Assembly (NCBI GenBank): GCA_029251525.1
Contig: JAQXDE010000065.1
Coordinates: forward strand, 1 to 64,000
Reading direction: 5' to 3'
Length of the DNA: 64,000 bases
From: Saprospiraceae bacterium
Lineage (GTDB): Bacteria > Bacteroidota > Bacteroidia > Chitinophagales > Saprospiraceae
Both the position numbers and the translations under genes were made by a program. The notes under the pieces were generated by a model, which was given only the letters and a program-made list of their open reading frames with translations, had not been told where the DNA came from and searched no databases. Below are positions 27,185-36,021 of the stretch, one piece after another. Position 1 is the first letter of the stretch. Each line of letters starts with the position of its first letter.

Positions 27185-28603
27185 ATGAAACAGCAGCGAC
27201 GATTGGATATGTTTTTTTATGGGTTTTTCGACTTCTTGACGGCAATGCTGGCTTGGGCTTGTTTTTATATTTATAGAAAAAAAGTGGAAGGAGCGGAGGT
27301 TGATGTAACCATTTTTCAAGATGAAAACTTTTGGTTAGGTATTATTGTTGTTCCGATTTGTTGGGTATTATTTTATTCCATTTTTGACCAGTACAATGAT
27401 GTATATCGAATGTCAAGGTTGGCAACTTTTACAAGAACATTTTTTTTAGCATTTTTTGGCGTTTTATTTTTATTTTTTACCTTGATTTTAGATGATTTTG
27501 TGAGAGATTACAAAACATATTATAATTCATTTTTCACCTTATTGTTTTTGCATTTTGGATTCACTGTTTTTCTTCGAATGATATTATTGACCAGAGCAAG
27601 TCGTAAATTGAAAAGTGGTCTAGTCACCTATCGAACTCTCGTCATCGGTGGAAATCAAAATGCCCTGGAACTTTATGATGAAATTACTTCAAGAGAAAAA
27701 GGATTAGGGAATAAGTTTATTGGTTTTATTGATAGTAATGGAAAAAGTAAAAATGAACTTGCAGTACACCTTCCTAAATTAGGAAAAATAAAAGACCTTC
27801 AAAACGTTTTAAGTGATAGCGGAATTGAAGAAGTCATCATTGCTATTGAAACTTCAGAACATAATAGAGTCAAAGAAATTTTGGATATTCTCTATGATTC
27901 TTCAGAAAAAATATTGGTAAAGATTATTCCTGATATGTACGATATTATGCTTGGTACTGTAAAGATGAACCATGTTTACGGAGCTGTCCTTATTGAAATT
28001 AAACAATATTTGATGCCTCGTTGGCAGTTCTTTATTAAACGAATTATCGATGTCAGCGTAAGTTTGGTGACCATGATTATTCTATTACCAGTTGTTATTT
28101 ATGTAGTTATTCGAGTTCGACTTTCCTCAAAAGGATCCATAATGTTTTTGCAAGAACGAATAGGAATCAATGGAAAACCTTTTTTCATTTATAAATTCCG
28201 TTCGATGCGCGTTGATGCAGAGTCTGAAGGGCCGCAACTTTCCCACGACCACGACAATCGTGTAACACCTTGGGGGAAACTTATGAGGAAATGGCGTTTG
28301 GATGAAATTCCACAATTTTGGAATGTACTCATTGGAGATATGTCTCTAGTCGGCCCAAGACCAGAACGACAATATTATATCGATTTGATTACGAAGGAGG
28401 CACCACATTATCGTCACTTACTAAAAGTGCGTCCTGGCATCACTTCTTGGGGGCAAGTAAAATATGGTTACGCTTCCAACGTTAAAGAAATGTTGCAAAG
28501 ACTAAAGTTTGACATTCTCTACATTGAAAATATGTCTTTAGCATTGGACTTCAAAATCCTTTTTTACACCGTTCTTGTCCTCCTCCAAGGAAAAGGTAAA
28601 TAA
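27185..28603 (+). CDS. Exopolysaccharide polyprenyl-phosphate sugar-1-phosphate transferase
   Basis: The protein has 472 residues. Four N-terminal membrane helices (about 7-30, 48-66, 78-100, 115-138) are followed by a Rossmann-like cytosolic domain (about 145-265, TLVIGGNQNALELYDEI). A re-entrant helix (about 285-310) leads to the bacterial sugar transferase domain: MFLQERIGINGKPFFIYKFR, WGKLMRKWRLDEIPQFWNVL, GDMSLVGPRPERQYY, LLKVRPGITSWGQVKYGY. The catalytic Asp-Glu of the RLDEIPQ motif is present. The enzyme transfers a sugar phosphate to undecaprenyl phosphate to start a surface polysaccharide. It is third in the oxidoreductase-lipoprotein-transferase operon. No glycosyltransferases or flippase follow, so the rest of the pathway lies elsewhere. 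Confidence 0.92.
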   Translation: MKQQRRLDMFFYGFFDFLTAMLAWACFYIYRKKVEGAEVDVTIFQDENFWLGIIVVPICWVLFYSIFDQYNDVYRMSRLATFTRTFFLAFFGVLFLFFTLILDDFVRDYKTYYNSFFTLLFLHFGFTVFLRMILLTRASRKLKSGLVTYRTLVIGGNQNALELYDEITSREKGLGNKFIGFIDSNGKSKNELAVHLPKLGKIKDLQNVLSDSGIEEVIIAIETSEHNRVKEILDILYDSSEKILVKIIPDMYDIMLGTVKMNHVYGAVLIEIKQYLMPRWQFFIKRIIDVSVSLVTMIILLPVVIYVVIRVRLSSKGSIMFLQERIGINGKPFFIYKFRSMRVDAESEGPQLSHDHDNRVTPWGKLMRKWRLDEIPQFWNVLIGDMSLVGPRPERQYYIDLITKEAPHYRHLLKVRPGITSWGQVKYGYASNVKEMLQRLKFDILYIENMSLALDFKILFYTVLVLLQGKGK

Positions 28604-28696
28604 CGATTCTATCCTAGGACTATCAAGTGATAATTTATCTAGAAAGTAAAACTTGGAGTGACTTTATTTGAAGCGAATAATCGATTTGAATCAACT

Positions 28697-28955
28697 ACAG
28701 CTATGTTGCAATCGTGCAAATTTTAGGGAAAGAAAATGAAATAGAGATCTTTAAAGAAGGGTGTTGGATTATAACAGTTGCAAAATTTGTTGAAAAGTAT
28801 GGATTGAATGATTTTGATACTCCTATGGAAGCGATAGAAGAAATTACACAAAGAAATACAGATGAATATACTATCTGATTATTTGCTGAAGGATATCCAA
28901 AGCGAGTGATGGGAAAGAAAGCTTCATGTGGTGTAAGAATAAAAACAAAAATTTA
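28697..28955 (+). pseudogene. Remnant of a DNA alkylation repair (HEAT-like) gene
   Basis: The stretch at 28729-28875 reads KENEIEIFKEGCWIITVAKF, then VEKYGLNDFDTPMEAIEEIT, then QRNTDEYTI and a TGA. After it comes LFAEGYPKRVMGKK in the same frame. This matches the pattern in HEAT-repeat DNA alkylation repair proteins where a Y/F-V-E-x-Y/F-G-L/I-D-D-F/Y-E segment precedes T-x-F/R-x-T/S-x-E-F/Y-x-I-R-P/L-F (the TGA stands in the RP position). The surrounding sequence is decayed in all frames, and no start, N-terminus or C-terminus can be reconstructed. The identification is from memory of the family and is tentative. Confidence 0.45.
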
Positions 28956-29222
28956 GTAAATGAAGGTTGCTGTCTTAAATTAATAAAGACTATAAAATTG
29001 TATGTTTTTATTGTTGATCCTAATCTAGCTCTATTCACTTTTGCAGTTTTAGTAGATGATACTTTTAAGTATATTCCACCATTAGCAGCAAATAATTGAA
29101 CTATTGATAATCTTACTTCTCCATGAAAGTTAAAACGTCTAAGTAATGGGAAGGCTCCTTTTTAGTAAATGGGATTCAATATCGAAACCAAGTTAAAAAA
29201 GAACATGTGAAAATTGCAAAGA
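28956..29222. other. Decayed intergenic sequence
   Basis: There is no intact gene. A plus-strand frame of 48 codons ending at 29100, and a stop-free but ATG-poor minus-strand frame over 29166-28876, resemble coding sequence weakly and overlap each other. They are probably parts of the same decayed gene as the preceding remnant. Confidence 0.3.
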
Positions 29223-29223
29223 G

Positions 29224-29265
29224 AAGTCTTTGCTGATACATTGTAGTTAGACAAAGGCTTTTTTT
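29224..29265 (+). terminator. Probable terminator of the lost upstream gene
   Basis: AAGTCTTTG (29224-29232) pairs with CAAAGGCTT (29252-29260) with one T-G, a 19-base loop, and a T run after. It has no intact upstream gene, so it may be left from the decayed one. Confidence 0.5.
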
Positions 29266-29322
29266 ATTACTTTTACAAAAAGTTTTCAGAACCTTGAAAG
29301 CTATAAATCACAAAAATTATAT

Positions 29323-30441
29323 ATGTTTTTACTATTCGTTTTTGCAAGTATCTCAATAGTTTTTTCTTTTCTATGTTCTGTCTGGGAGGCAGTTTTATTA
29401 AGTATTACCCCAGCATACACTGAGGTCAAGTTAAAAGAAGGAGGCTTCTTAGGGAATAAATTGAAAGAGTTTAAAGAAAATATTGATCGACCACTTTCAG
29501 CAATTTTGACTTTAAATACTGTAGCCCATACAGTTGGAGCGATGGGAGTTGGAGCACAAGCAGCATCTATTTGGAAAGATTCAATTTGGGGTTGGGATAT
29601 AGATTTATTTGGATATTACTCATTTTTTCTTGGAATGGAAGTGATAGTTGCGGTTATTATGACCATGGCGATTTTATATATATCAGAAATTTTTCCAAAA
29701 ACAATTGGAGCTAATTATTGGAGGAGTTTAGCACCTTTTACTGTTCGTTCACTGAATATAGTAATTAAATTTTTATATCCTTTAGTTTGGTTTAGTCAAC
29801 AGATAACTAAATTTTTGAAAAACGATAAAAGTAAAAGTGTACTCAGTCGAGCTGACTTTACAGCTATGACAGACATTGCAGAAAAAGGAGGCGAGCTCAA
29901 GCAAAATGAATCTAAAATTATTCGAAACTTATTAGGCTTCAATAAAATTTTAGCAAAAGATGTAATGACTCCAAGGACAGTAGTTGTGGCTGCTGATGAA
30001 ACTATGACAATTCGAGAATTTTATGAAAAAAATAAAAACTTGCGTTTCTCAAGAGTTCCTCTATTTCAAGATTCAAAAGATCATATTACTGGATATTTTT
30101 TAAAGGATAAATTGCTTGCATCTTTGATTGAGAAAAAGGATGAGGATCAATTGAGTAGTATTAAACGAGAATTAATTGTGGTCAATGATAAGTATCCAAT
30201 TCCAGATTTGTTCAATCAGTTTATGGAGAAAAGAGAACATATTGCCCTCGTAGTAGGGGATTTTGGAGGTATGGCAGGTATTGCCTCTTTGGAGGATGTT
30301 ATCGAAACTTTACTTGGTTTAGAGATTGTGGATGAGTATGATGGGATTGAGGATATGCAAATATTGGCTCGCCAGAAATGGGAGAAAAGGGCAAAGGAAT
30401 TAGGTCTCATTAAAAAAAATGATAATGAAAAGAAAGACTAA
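29323..30441 (+). CDS. CNNM/CorC-like transporter (DUF21 + CBS pair)
   Basis: The protein has 372 residues. The N-terminal DUF21 membrane domain has helices at about 1-25, 60-80, 95-120 and 130-155 (SFLCSVWEAVLLSITPAY, RPLSAILTLNTVAHTVGAMGVG, YISEIFPKTIGANYW, the KT-x-G pattern being typical of the family). A tandem CBS pair follows (about 200-345, KDVMTPRTVVVAADE, NLRFSRVPLFQ, FGGMAGIASLEDVIETLLG). The usual C-terminal CorC_HlyC domain is missing; the protein ends in a charged tail. The family exports or regulates Mg2+, Co2+ or Na+ and is often mislabelled haemolysin. It is a single gene with its own terminator 42 bp downstream. Confidence 0.9.
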   Translation: MFLLFVFASISIVFSFLCSVWEAVLLSITPAYTEVKLKEGGFLGNKLKEFKENIDRPLSAILTLNTVAHTVGAMGVGAQAASIWKDSIWGWDIDLFGYYSFFLGMEVIVAVIMTMAILYISEIFPKTIGANYWRSLAPFTVRSLNIVIKFLYPLVWFSQQITKFLKNDKSKSVLSRADFTAMTDIAEKGGELKQNESKIIRNLLGFNKILAKDVMTPRTVVVAADETMTIREFYEKNKNLRFSRVPLFQDSKDHITGYFLKDKLLASLIEKKDEDQLSSIKRELIVVNDKYPIPDLFNQFMEKREHIALVVGDFGGMAGIASLEDVIETLLGLEIVDEYDGIEDMQILARQKWEKRAKELGLIKKNDNEKKD

Positions 30442-30482
30442 AAAGTAAATTGATTCAACTTTTTATATGTAAGATCTATCGA

Positions 30483-30517
30483 GGGCTGTTAATATTTTAA
30501 TTGTTAACAGCCCTTTT
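30483..30517 (+). terminator. Terminator of the CNNM-like gene
   Basis: GGGCTGTTAA (30483-30492) and TTAACAGCCC (30504-30513) form a perfect 10-bp stem with an 11-base loop, followed by TTTT. Confidence 0.85.
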
Positions 30518-30560
30518 GTATTGAAATAAACATGATGTTTTCAAAAACAAAAAAAAATCT

Positions 30561-31184
30561 ATGTTTCCGATTATTGATCATCTTATTTTCGCGGCTCCAT
30601 CACTGGAATTAGGAATGGACGTGATTGAAGAAATAATAGGGGTGCGGCCAGTTGTTGGAGGGCAACATAAAGGAAGAGGAACTCATAATGCCCTTCTAAC
30701 TTTTGGAGATATTTACTTCGAAGTTATAGCTCCTGATCCAAGCCAACCGTATGTTTCTAGGCCACTTTGGATGAAAATCGATCAGGTCATGAAACCCAAA
30801 CTATGGACTTGGGCAACAATAACAGATGATTTGTTTGAATTAGAAAAAAAAGCTATCAAGAATCAAATTCCTCTTGGGAGAATCGAAAGTGGAACTAGAT
30901 CTCAAACCAATGGAGATATATTAAAATGGCAATTGACAGAACCAGTTTTGGAAAATGAAGATGGTATTATGCCTTTCTTTTTAGATTGGGGAGATTCAAT
31001 TCATCCATCAAGATCACTTATATCAGCTGGTGAAATTATAGATTTTAGAGCTATTCATCCAAACCCTGAATTTATCAAAAATCAACTTAGGAAATTAGGC
31101 GTAAATCTAAATGTAGAAAAAGGAATTGATTCACACTTGGAAGCAACAATTCGGACACTCAAAGGAGAAGTTATTCATCTCTGA
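30561..31184 (+). CDS. Glyoxalase-like (VOC superfamily) protein
   Basis: The protein has 207 residues. It begins IDHLIFAAPSLELGMDVIEE, the usual start of the Glyoxalase_3-like group, with a metal-binding type His at H7. GRGTHNALLTFGDIYFEVIAPDP follows, containing a second His and the Glu commonly used as ligands. The second half (GDILKWQLTEPVLENEDGIMPF, then FFLDWGDSIHPS) is also typical of this group. The reaction is unknown; members are dioxygenase- or lyase-fold proteins without assigned substrates. It is a single gene between the CNNM and OmpA genes. Confidence 0.85.
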   Translation: MFPIIDHLIFAAPSLELGMDVIEEIIGVRPVVGGQHKGRGTHNALLTFGDIYFEVIAPDPSQPYVSRPLWMKIDQVMKPKLWTWATITDDLFELEKKAIKNQIPLGRIESGTRSQTNGDILKWQLTEPVLENEDGIMPFFLDWGDSIHPSRSLISAGEIIDFRAIHPNPEFIKNQLRKLGVNLNVEKGIDSHLEATIRTLKGEVIHL

Positions 31185-31330
31185 TAATATTCTTTAATTA
31201 ATTGAAATAGAGTTTTCTATTTTTTGGTTACATACTTTTTTTAAAAGAAAGTTTTGTTTCTTTTTTTGTACTCTACATTATATGTTTAAAGAAAATTCAA
31301 TTTTTTAATTCAGACATATCATTAGAATAT

Positions 31331-32407
31331 ATGACTATTCAAAATTTTTTTATCTCCCTAATTTTTATTTTTTTTGGAAAGATAGCTAACGCTCAAAGTT
31401 CCCCTTTTGACTCCGTAAATTTATTGTTGCAAAAACAAGTATATTTTGATTTTGGAAAACATGACATTACTGTTGAATCTGAAAAAGTGTTGTTGCTTAT
31501 GGTTGATAGCTGTGAAAATCAAGCAAATATTTTTGTTCACATCGAAGCTCATACTGATCACGTTGGAACTGATGAAAATAATTTAGCACTCTCTCAAAGA
31601 CGAAGTAATGCCATTCAAGAATTTTTATTTCAACAACCATTTTCTCTCAAAAAAATATCTACTTCCGTTTTTGGCGAAGCAAAGCCAATTGCTGAAAATA
31701 CTTCAAATGATGGTCGCCAACAAAACCGAAGAGCTGTAATCAGTTTTTACAAAAAAAATAAAATGTCTATCATCAAAGGAAAAGTAGTTGATAAAAAAAC
31801 TGGTGAAGGAATCCAAGCTAAAGTTATTTTTCATACAAAAAATCATAAGGACTCCTTGGATACAAAAGTTGATGGTTCTTTCGAAAAATCAGTTGTAGAA
31901 AATACAGTAGTAGGAGTTGATATCTATAAAAAAGATTACTTTTTCGATACTCAAATGGTCAAAGCGAGAAAGAATACAGTGATCATGTCTATTCCACTTT
32001 TACCCGTCGAAGTAGGCGAGAAAGTATCAATCAAAAATTTATATTACGTTGGAAATAAAGCGATTTTATTACCTAGGTCAAAACCAGAATTACCTAAAGT
32101 CCTTAAATTCATGGAACTCAATCCTTTTATAAAAATTGAAATTGCAGGTCACATCAATGCTCCTTTTCGAACAGAAGCCCAACTTGAGAAATGGGAAAAG
32201 GATCTTTCATGCAATCGAGCAAAAGCCATCTATGATTTTTTATTAAAAAATAATATTGATGAAGAACGGCTTGCTTACAAAGGGTACAATAATTCTCAAA
32301 TGGTTTTTCCTGAGGCGAGAAATTTTAAAGACCAAGCACTAAATAGACGTGTTGAAATCCGAATTCTAGATACTGGAGAGGTAATCAGCGTGAATGATGG
32401 AAATTAG
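31331..32407 (+). CDS. OmpA-family protein with two OmpA-like domains
   Basis: The protein has 358 residues. A signal peptide (about 1-21, ending NAQS) is followed by an OmpA-like domain (about 33-135, VYFDFGKHDITVESEK, then HIEAHTDHVGTDENNLALSQRRSNAI, with the D and R of the peptidoglycan-binding site). Next is a carboxypeptidase-regulatory-like insert (about 142-215, GKVVDKKTGEGIQAKVIF). A second OmpA-like domain (about 230-352, IEIAGHINAPF, LSCNRAKAIYDFLL, ALNRRVEIRIL) follows. In the second domain the D that normally follows GHT is replaced (GHINAP), so it may not bind diaminopimelate. It is probably an envelope linker. It is followed by a large inverted repeat. Confidence 0.88.
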   Translation: MTIQNFFISLIFIFFGKIANAQSSPFDSVNLLLQKQVYFDFGKHDITVESEKVLLLMVDSCENQANIFVHIEAHTDHVGTDENNLALSQRRSNAIQEFLFQQPFSLKKISTSVFGEAKPIAENTSNDGRQQNRRAVISFYKKNKMSIIKGKVVDKKTGEGIQAKVIFHTKNHKDSLDTKVDGSFEKSVVENTVVGVDIYKKDYFFDTQMVKARKNTVIMSIPLLPVEVGEKVSIKNLYYVGNKAILLPRSKPELPKVLKFMELNPFIKIEIAGHINAPFRTEAQLEKWEKDLSCNRAKAIYDFLLKNNIDEERLAYKGYNNSQMVFPEARNFKDQALNRRVEIRILDTGEVISVNDGN

Positions 32408-32414
32408 AAATTGA

Positions 32415-32523
32415 TTTTTTGCCGCAGAATTTTTGATCTGTATGGTTTTTATGATTTTTTTTCCCTACATTTTAAAGAAATCGTAAAGAATTATAATAAT
32501 CTTAAAAATTCTGCGGCAAAAAA
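32415..32523. repeat. Long perfect inverted repeat between the OmpA and helicase genes
   Basis: The 20-bp arm TTTTTTGCCGCAGAATTTTT (32415-32434) recurs inverted and perfect at 32504-32523, with 69 bp between. The inner DNA contains a further weaker stem (GATTTTTTT / AAAGAAATC). It is too long and wide-looped for a simple terminator and shares the core TGCCGCAG/TGTCGCAG with the palindrome at 41364-41422. It could be a terminator plus attenuator, or a small palindromic mobile unit. Confidence 0.6.
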
Positions 32524-32566
32524 CCCCCACCTTTTTTGTAATTTCACCCGTTCAAAACGGATCTCA

Positions 32567-35500
32567 ATGAAGTTAAATATTAAAATTATTTCTGCTGGTG
32601 CTGGTTCTGGAAAAACGTATCGTTTGACTTCCGAAATGGTCGAATTACTGAAAGGTGGCGTACGAGCGAGTGGAATTATTGCCACGACATTTACTAAAAA
32701 AGCAGCAGCAGAATTGCAAGAACGTGTTAGAGTTCGATTGCTTGAAGAGGGATTGACGGAACAGGCAGATGAATTAACCAATGCCCTAATCGGGACAGTT
32801 CATGGTTTAGGTGTGAAGTTGTTGCGACGATTTGCCTTTGAAGCAGGTGTTTCACCTGAAGTAGATATCATTGCCGATGAAGATCAACAAGTTATGTTTA
32901 ATAAAAGTTTGGCAACGGTATTGAATTTGGAGCGAATGGAAAAAATGGATCGCTACTCTAACATATTGGGACTCAATAAGAAAGGTGAATACGATTGGCG
33001 AACAAAAGTAAAGCAGTTAACCGATGTCGCTCGCTCGAATGATTTTTCTTTAGAAGTTTTGGAAAAAAGTAAAGTGAAATCGTTTGAAACTTTCGCTACT
33101 TTTTTAGGGAAAAAATCTGATAAAAATCCTTCGAAAGTTTATGCTGATTTACAAAAAGAAATGAACGAAGCGATTGATCGGTTAGAAAATAATTCTGACG
33201 AAACCAAAGTCACTCGTGGAGGAATCGAAACTTTAAAAGCATTTCGAAATGAATTAAATATGCGTGGAAGTTTGGATTGGCATAAGTGGGTAAAAATGTC
33301 TAAACTGAAAGTAGGTGCAAAAAGTAGAGAAGATGTTGAAGATTTAAAAGAACTTGCTCGGGGGCATGATACATTGCCGCAATTTCACAACGATATTGAA
33401 CAATTTATCTATCAAATTTTTGACATTGCCATAGAGGCAATTCGAGAGTATGATGCATATAAAAAGCAACGAGGACTGATCGACTATATTGATATGGAAA
33501 TTCAGGTTAAGCGATTGCTTGATCATCCTCGTGTAAAAGAAGTGTTGAAAAGTGAGTTGGATTTATTGATGGTCGATGAGTTTCAAGATACGAGCCCAAT
33601 TCAATTGGAGATATTTTTAAAACTTTCTGAAATAGCTAAGCATTCTGTTTGGGTAGGCGATCCGAAACAATCAATTTATGGATTTCGAGGAGCTGACCCA
33701 AAATTGATGCAAGCTATTATGATTGAAGCAGGTGGTGTAAAACCAGAAGATATCCAAGAATATTCTTGGCGATCTCGAGAAGATATTGTGAATGCGACGA
33801 ATGCCATTTTTACCAAATCATTTTCACACATTCCTCAAAACCAAGTTGTTCTCAAACCAAAACGAACCAAAATATCTACGTCCAGTAGTAAGAATAAAAT
33901 TAATGAACCTATTGAAACTAATGATGCAATTCAGCACTGGCATTTCGAGGCAGACATTGAAGGGAACCGATTACCTGGTAAACCTTGGATGGAAAATTGT
34001 ATTGCTGAATCCGTAAGAGTGTTGTTAGAAAAAAAACCGTTGATTGCCTCAAAAGATGAAGAGGGTTGGCGAACAATGCAGCCAGGCGATATTGCAATAC
34101 TTTGTCGTTCGAACGCGGAATGTCAAGCAGTTGCCGAATCTTTGCATCGTTCAGGATTGAAAGCTGCTATTGCTCGAACAGGGCTACTTTCAACAGCGGA
34201 ATCCAAATTAATTTTGGCCTGCTTGAAATATATGTTGAATAAAAATGATTCTCTTTCAATAGCTGAAATTTTAAAGCTTGCGTCTGGCAAATATATTGAA
34301 GAAATTATAGAAGACCGTTTAACTTTTCTAGAATTAGAGAAGTCCAATACTCGGTGGGCAGAAGATGATTTGTATATTCAGAAGTTAAATGAGTTACGTA
34401 AAACGACTGTTGAACTGAGTAGTGCAGAATTGTTAGATGTGGTTTTGGGAGAATTAGATTTGAGAAGAATCATTGCTCGATGGGGAAAAATGGAACAGCG
34501 CTTAGATAATGTAGATGTGATGCGTCGCTTCGCAATTCAATATGAAGCAGCTTGTAATCGCCTGCATACCGCTGCTTCTCTTGGAGGTTTTTTATTGTGG
34601 TTAAATGATTTGGAAAATAACGAGAAGGATGTGCAAGGCTCTGGTGAGGGCGATAGTGCAGTAAATATTTTGACTTATCATCGTAGTAAAGGGCTAGAAT
34701 GGCCGATGGTAATTTGTCATAGCTTGGAAGGTAAATTGAGGAGTGACGTTTTTGGTATGCATATCGTTTCAGAGTCAAATGAGATTGACTTACAAAATAT
34801 TTTAGCTGGAAGATGGTTGCGGTTTTGGATTAATCCTTACTCGGATCAAAGTGGAGGAACAGCCCTTGCTGAACGATTGGAAGTGAGTGATGTAAGTAAA
34901 GTTGCAAAAGAGCAAGCTTTGCAAGAGGAGGCAAGATTATTATATGTGGGCGTTACAAGAGCGCGTGATTATTTAGTTTTTCCAACTCGAAAAAAACCAA
35001 CTTTATGGCTCAATCGAGTATGGCATAAAGGAGATGAAAAGGTACCTGCTTTAGATGAAAACTCAGGTGAGACGCAATGGGAGTGGGGAGGTATTCTATA
35101 CAAGGAAACTTGGGTGCAGGCATTTCCAAAAGATTTTACACAGACAGATCAAAAGGAAGAGCAGATTTTATTTTTGGGAGAACGACAAGGAAATCGAGAA
35201 CATAAAAGTTATCAAATTGATTTAACCAAAGAAGAGTTGACTGACTTTACTGGGGTATCTGGAGTAATTACGAATCATGGTGCAACCTTCCAAGTTACAG
35301 AAGATACCGAAACTTATGTCTTGTTAAAAATGATAAAAGCATTCTTGATGGCTGACCATTTGGAATATGATAATCAACTTAGAATAGATATGGCTAATGG
35401 GTTTTTGCAACGATTTGAAATGGTAGATGCTGTTAGTGAAAATGCATTGTTAGAATATTCAAGTAAGTTTTTGAAATATTTGAATGAAAATTTTTCTATC

Positions 35501-35809
35501 AAAAAAATATACCGAAAATATCCGGTCCTACATTTTTATCAAAAAAGATTATTTGAAACGGAAATTGATTTTGTTATAGAAACTGAACAAGGAATAGTTA
35601 TTATTCAAAATAGTGATTTTGTAGGCAAAGCAAAACAATATAAAAATGAGGCATTAAGAATGACTCCATGGTTGCATTTATGTAAAAGAGCTTTACAAAT
35701 AATTTTCCATAAAGGAAAAGTACGAACGATGGTTCATTTTGTGTTAGATGGAACTTTAGTTGCTATAGAAACGAAGGAAAAAGCAGGAGTTGGACAATTA
35801 AGTTTTTAG
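32567..35809 (+). CDS. AddA/UvrD-family helicase with degenerate nuclease domain
   Basis: The product is 1080 residues from the ATG at 32567. That start gives MKLNIKIISAGAGSGKTYRL, where the helicase P-loop begins; the longer frame to 32411 would run through an inverted repeat. Helicase motifs: Walker A AGAGSGKT (11-18), GTVHGLG, YIDMEIQ, DLLMVDEFQDTSPIQ (Walker B), VGDPKQSIYGFRGADP (III), SWRSREDI (IV), TYHRSKGLEWPMVICHSL (V), LLYVGVTRARDYLVFP (VI). It is the AddA-like subunit of double-strand-break repair. The C-terminus aligns with the RecB-type nuclease: D1001 of the ID motif is kept, but the II-D-x-K sequence is IIQNS (1012-1016), so the catalytic Asp and Lys are lost. No addB lies nearby. 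Confidence 0.9.
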   Translation: MKLNIKIISAGAGSGKTYRLTSEMVELLKGGVRASGIIATTFTKKAAAELQERVRVRLLEEGLTEQADELTNALIGTVHGLGVKLLRRFAFEAGVSPEVDIIADEDQQVMFNKSLATVLNLERMEKMDRYSNILGLNKKGEYDWRTKVKQLTDVARSNDFSLEVLEKSKVKSFETFATFLGKKSDKNPSKVYADLQKEMNEAIDRLENNSDETKVTRGGIETLKAFRNELNMRGSLDWHKWVKMSKLKVGAKSREDVEDLKELARGHDTLPQFHNDIEQFIYQIFDIAIEAIREYDAYKKQRGLIDYIDMEIQVKRLLDHPRVKEVLKSELDLLMVDEFQDTSPIQLEIFLKLSEIAKHSVWVGDPKQSIYGFRGADPKLMQAIMIEAGGVKPEDIQEYSWRSREDIVNATNAIFTKSFSHIPQNQVVLKPKRTKISTSSSKNKINEPIETNDAIQHWHFEADIEGNRLPGKPWMENCIAESVRVLLEKKPLIASKDEEGWRTMQPGDIAILCRSNAECQAVAESLHRSGLKAAIARTGLLSTAESKLILACLKYMLNKNDSLSIAEILKLASGKYIEEIIEDRLTFLELEKSNTRWAEDDLYIQKLNELRKTTVELSSAELLDVVLGELDLRRIIARWGKMEQRLDNVDVMRRFAIQYEAACNRLHTAASLGGFLLWLNDLENNEKDVQGSGEGDSAVNILTYHRSKGLEWPMVICHSLEGKLRSDVFGMHIVSESNEIDLQNILAGRWLRFWINPYSDQSGGTALAERLEVSDVSKVAKEQALQEEARLLYVGVTRARDYLVFPTRKKPTLWLNRVWHKGDEKVPALDENSGETQWEWGGILYKETWVQAFPKDFTQTDQKEEQILFLGERQGNREHKSYQIDLTKEELTDFTGVSGVITNHGATFQVTEDTETYVLLKMIKAFLMADHLEYDNQLRIDMANGFLQRFEMVDAVSENALLEYSSKFLKYLNENFSIKKIYRKYPVLHFYQKRLFETEIDFVIETEQGIVIIQNSDFVGKAKQYKNEALRMTPWLHLCKRALQIIFHKGKVRTMVHFVLDGTLVAIETKEKAGVGQLSF

Positions 35810-35900
35810 AAAAATATACCTAGGGAGGGATATGATTCTTATATTAAGATAAGGAAATCAATCTTCAGATACAGATAATCATTTATAAAACCTTTTAAGA

Positions 35901-35920
35901 AATCTTCTCAGGAGAAGATT
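35901..35920. repeat. Palindrome between helicase and SPOR genes
   Basis: AATCTTCTC and GAGAAGATT form a perfect 9-bp hairpin with a 2-base loop, about 90 bp after the helicase stop. There is no T run, so its role as a terminator is uncertain. Confidence 0.35.
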
Positions 35921-36021
35921 AGAATTAAATCTTTTATAAGATAAATGGTATCCCTTTTTCCAATATATTATTGTCATTTGAATATAAAATATTCATTTTT
36001 GTAAAAAAATAAAAATAAACT

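Noticed and set aside
28876-29166. Stop-free minus-strand frame of about 97 codons in decayed DNA
   Set aside because: It has no early ATG and no recognisable motifs, and it overlaps the remnant gene on the plus strand, so it is probably antisense shadow.
32411-32566. Longer start for the AddA-like helicase
   Set aside because: The extra 52 residues run through a perfect inverted repeat and precede the canonical MKLNIKIISAGAGSGKT start.
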